This document shows, piece after piece, positions 29,815-31,644 of a DNA stretch of 31,644 nucleotides. Every line of letters begins with the position of its first letter. Within the stretch, counting starts at the first letter, position 1. This DNA comes from JAYRSJ01 sp041920215 (lineage in GTDB: Bacteria > Pseudomonadota > Gammaproteobacteria > Burkholderiales > Burkholderiaceae_C). Location of the stretch: NCBI GenBank assembly GCA_041920215.1, contig JAYRSJ010000034.1, forward strand, positions 1 through 31,644. Reading direction: 5' to 3'. The notes below the pieces were generated by a model, which saw only the letters and a program-made list of their open reading frames with translations, was not told where the DNA came from and did not search any database. Position numbers and translations under genes: made by a program.

Positions 29815-30468
29815 GTGCCTGCCATGGCGTCGCAGGCCGGCCCCCGTCAGCGACGGGTGGCCGGCCTGCTGACTTGTGTGCTGCTGGTCCTCGGGGCGCA
29901 CCTGAGCCTGTTGCTGTACTCATCACGAGTTGAGGGCCGCGAAGGGGCCAGGGACGCGCTCGACGGCGGGGCTGCTACCCGCCCCAAGGCCGCCCAGATA
30001 CGCTGGCTGAAGGCCTTGCCCGACACGCCGGCGGCAGCCCTGTCGCCGTCCACCCCGCTGGCCGAGGCCGCTGTGCCGCAGGCATCATCAAGCGTTTCAA
30101 GCGCTTTGCCGGCCAGCGCCGACGCGGCGGCGCCAGCCCTCCCCGCCCTGGCTGCGCTGCAGATCAGCTACCCCGATGCGCCCGCCCCAGGCGGTCGCTT
30201 GCTGCTGCGCCTTTTCATCAAGCTGAACCTCGATGGCAGCCCGGCGACCGTGCAGGTCAACGGCAACACGCAGGCGCTGGCACCCTTTGTCGATGCGGCC
30301 GTCGAAGGGCTGATGCTCAGTCTGCGCGAGCAGCATGGCGATGTCGCAGCGGGCTGGGACAAGCCCTGGTGCCTGGAGGTGGATTTCGACGAGCAAGGCC
30401 TGAGCGCTCGCAGCCGTCGTCTGGCGGCGAGCCATGCTCAGGCCTGTCTGGGTCGGATGCAGCCCTAG
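29815..30468 (+). CDS. Unrecognised single-membrane-span protein with a TonB-like C-terminal domain
   Basis: This 217-residue protein has a basic N-terminus (RQRRVAG), one transmembrane helix (about 16-36, LLTCVLLVLGAHLSLLLY), then a low-complexity Ala/Pro/Ser linker (about 50-110). A compact C-terminal domain starts LQISYPDAPAPGGRLLLRLF and continues IKLNLDGSPATVQVNG. That layout resembles energy transducers of the TonB/TolA type, but the match is only by pattern. It follows pilY1 by 20 bp and ends at a terminator, so it belongs to the pilus operon. Two cysteines (C-terminal domain and near the end) may pair. The start is uncertain: GTG 29815 or ATG 29824, neither with a good ribosome-binding site. 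Confidence 0.75.
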   Translation: MPAMASQAGPRQRRVAGLLTCVLLVLGAHLSLLLYSSRVEGREGARDALDGGAATRPKAAQIRWLKALPDTPAAALSPSTPLAEAAVPQASSSVSSALPASADAAAPALPALAALQISYPDAPAPGGRLLLRLFIKLNLDGSPATVQVNGNTQALAPFVDAAVEGLMLSLREQHGDVAAGWDKPWCLEVDFDEQGLSARSRRLAASHAQACLGRMQP

Positions 30469-30469
30469 C

Positions 30470-30511
30470 CTGTGCTCAAGAGCGCCGGCTGAGCCGGCGC
30501 CGAGAACACAG
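30470..30511. terminator. Strong bidirectional hairpin terminator between the pilus operon and gltD
   Basis: GCGCCGGC (30482-30489) and GCCGGCGC (30493-30500) form a perfect 8-bp GC stem with a 3-nt loop. The outer segments CTGTG/CACAG (30470-30474 and 30507-30511) and CTC/GAG also pair across small internal loops. It fills the 45-bp gap between two convergent stop codons. There is no long U-tract, so termination may depend on stem strength or Rho. Confidence 0.65.
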
Positions 30512-30513
30512 CA

Positions 30514-31644
<1,131 letters not shown>

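Noticed and set aside
28445..29926. Open frame of ~490 codons antisense to pilY1
   Set aside because: The sense frame is an unmistakable PilY1 propeller. The antisense frame has no ribosome-binding site or domain and is expected from GC-rich codon use.

Overview
The window looks like chromosomal DNA of a GC-rich betaproteobacterium of the order Burkholderiales. The evidence is the block pilB-pilC-pilD-coaE-zapD-yacG, the order mlaF-E-D-A-C-B, a zwf-hexR pair divergent from tal-pgi, and a minor-pilin/pilY1 operon. Protein wording suggests the Roseateles/Rubrivivax/Leptothrix side of the order, but genus is inference. The first ~3.97 kb is different: accessory DNA that appears to be one end of an integrated element.

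Accessory end (1-3973). All genes here are on the minus strand: a possible IS66-type transposase start cut by the window edge, an archaeo-eukaryotic-primase-like replication protein, the toxin-antitoxin operon hipB-hipA with palindromic operators, and a small AlpA/excisionase-like DNA-binding protein whose ribosome-binding site lies inside a 12-bp-arm inverted repeat. The segment ends with AGTGGCA repeats resembling integrase arm sites and then the 3' half of a tRNA-Pro(CGG) gene with no 5' half. I read this as the attR end of an integrative element whose integrase and intact tRNA lie to the left, outside the window.

Sulfur/electron transfer (4149-6413). fccA-fccB encode a periplasmic flavocytochrome c sulfide dehydrogenase with a monoheme cytochrome subunit. 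A diheme cytochrome c4-like gene converges on them.

Type IV pilus assembly and housekeeping (6672-12289). pilB, pilC and pilD (ATPase, platform, prepilin peptidase) are followed by coaE, zapD and yacG. yacG converges on a HAD phosphatase gene, and both stop codons lie in one small palindrome.

Central carbon metabolism (12278-17926). A divergent pair of operons, tal-pgi-HAD (minus) and zwf-hexR (plus), shares a 133-bp control region. A near-palindrome between the -35 and -10 of the candidate tal promoter is a plausible HexR operator.

Outer-membrane lipid transport (17914-21896). mlaF-E-D-A-C-B forms a compact minus-strand operon for retrograde phospholipid transport.

Minor pilins (22163-30468). 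pilE, fimT, pilV, pilW, pilX and pilY1 run nearly without gaps and end in an unrecognised single-TM protein. PilY1 appears to have a von Willebrand A domain split by a very long insertion and a calcium-type loop in which the last acidic residue is Lys. A hairpin terminator separates this operon from a convergent gltD, truncated by the right edge.
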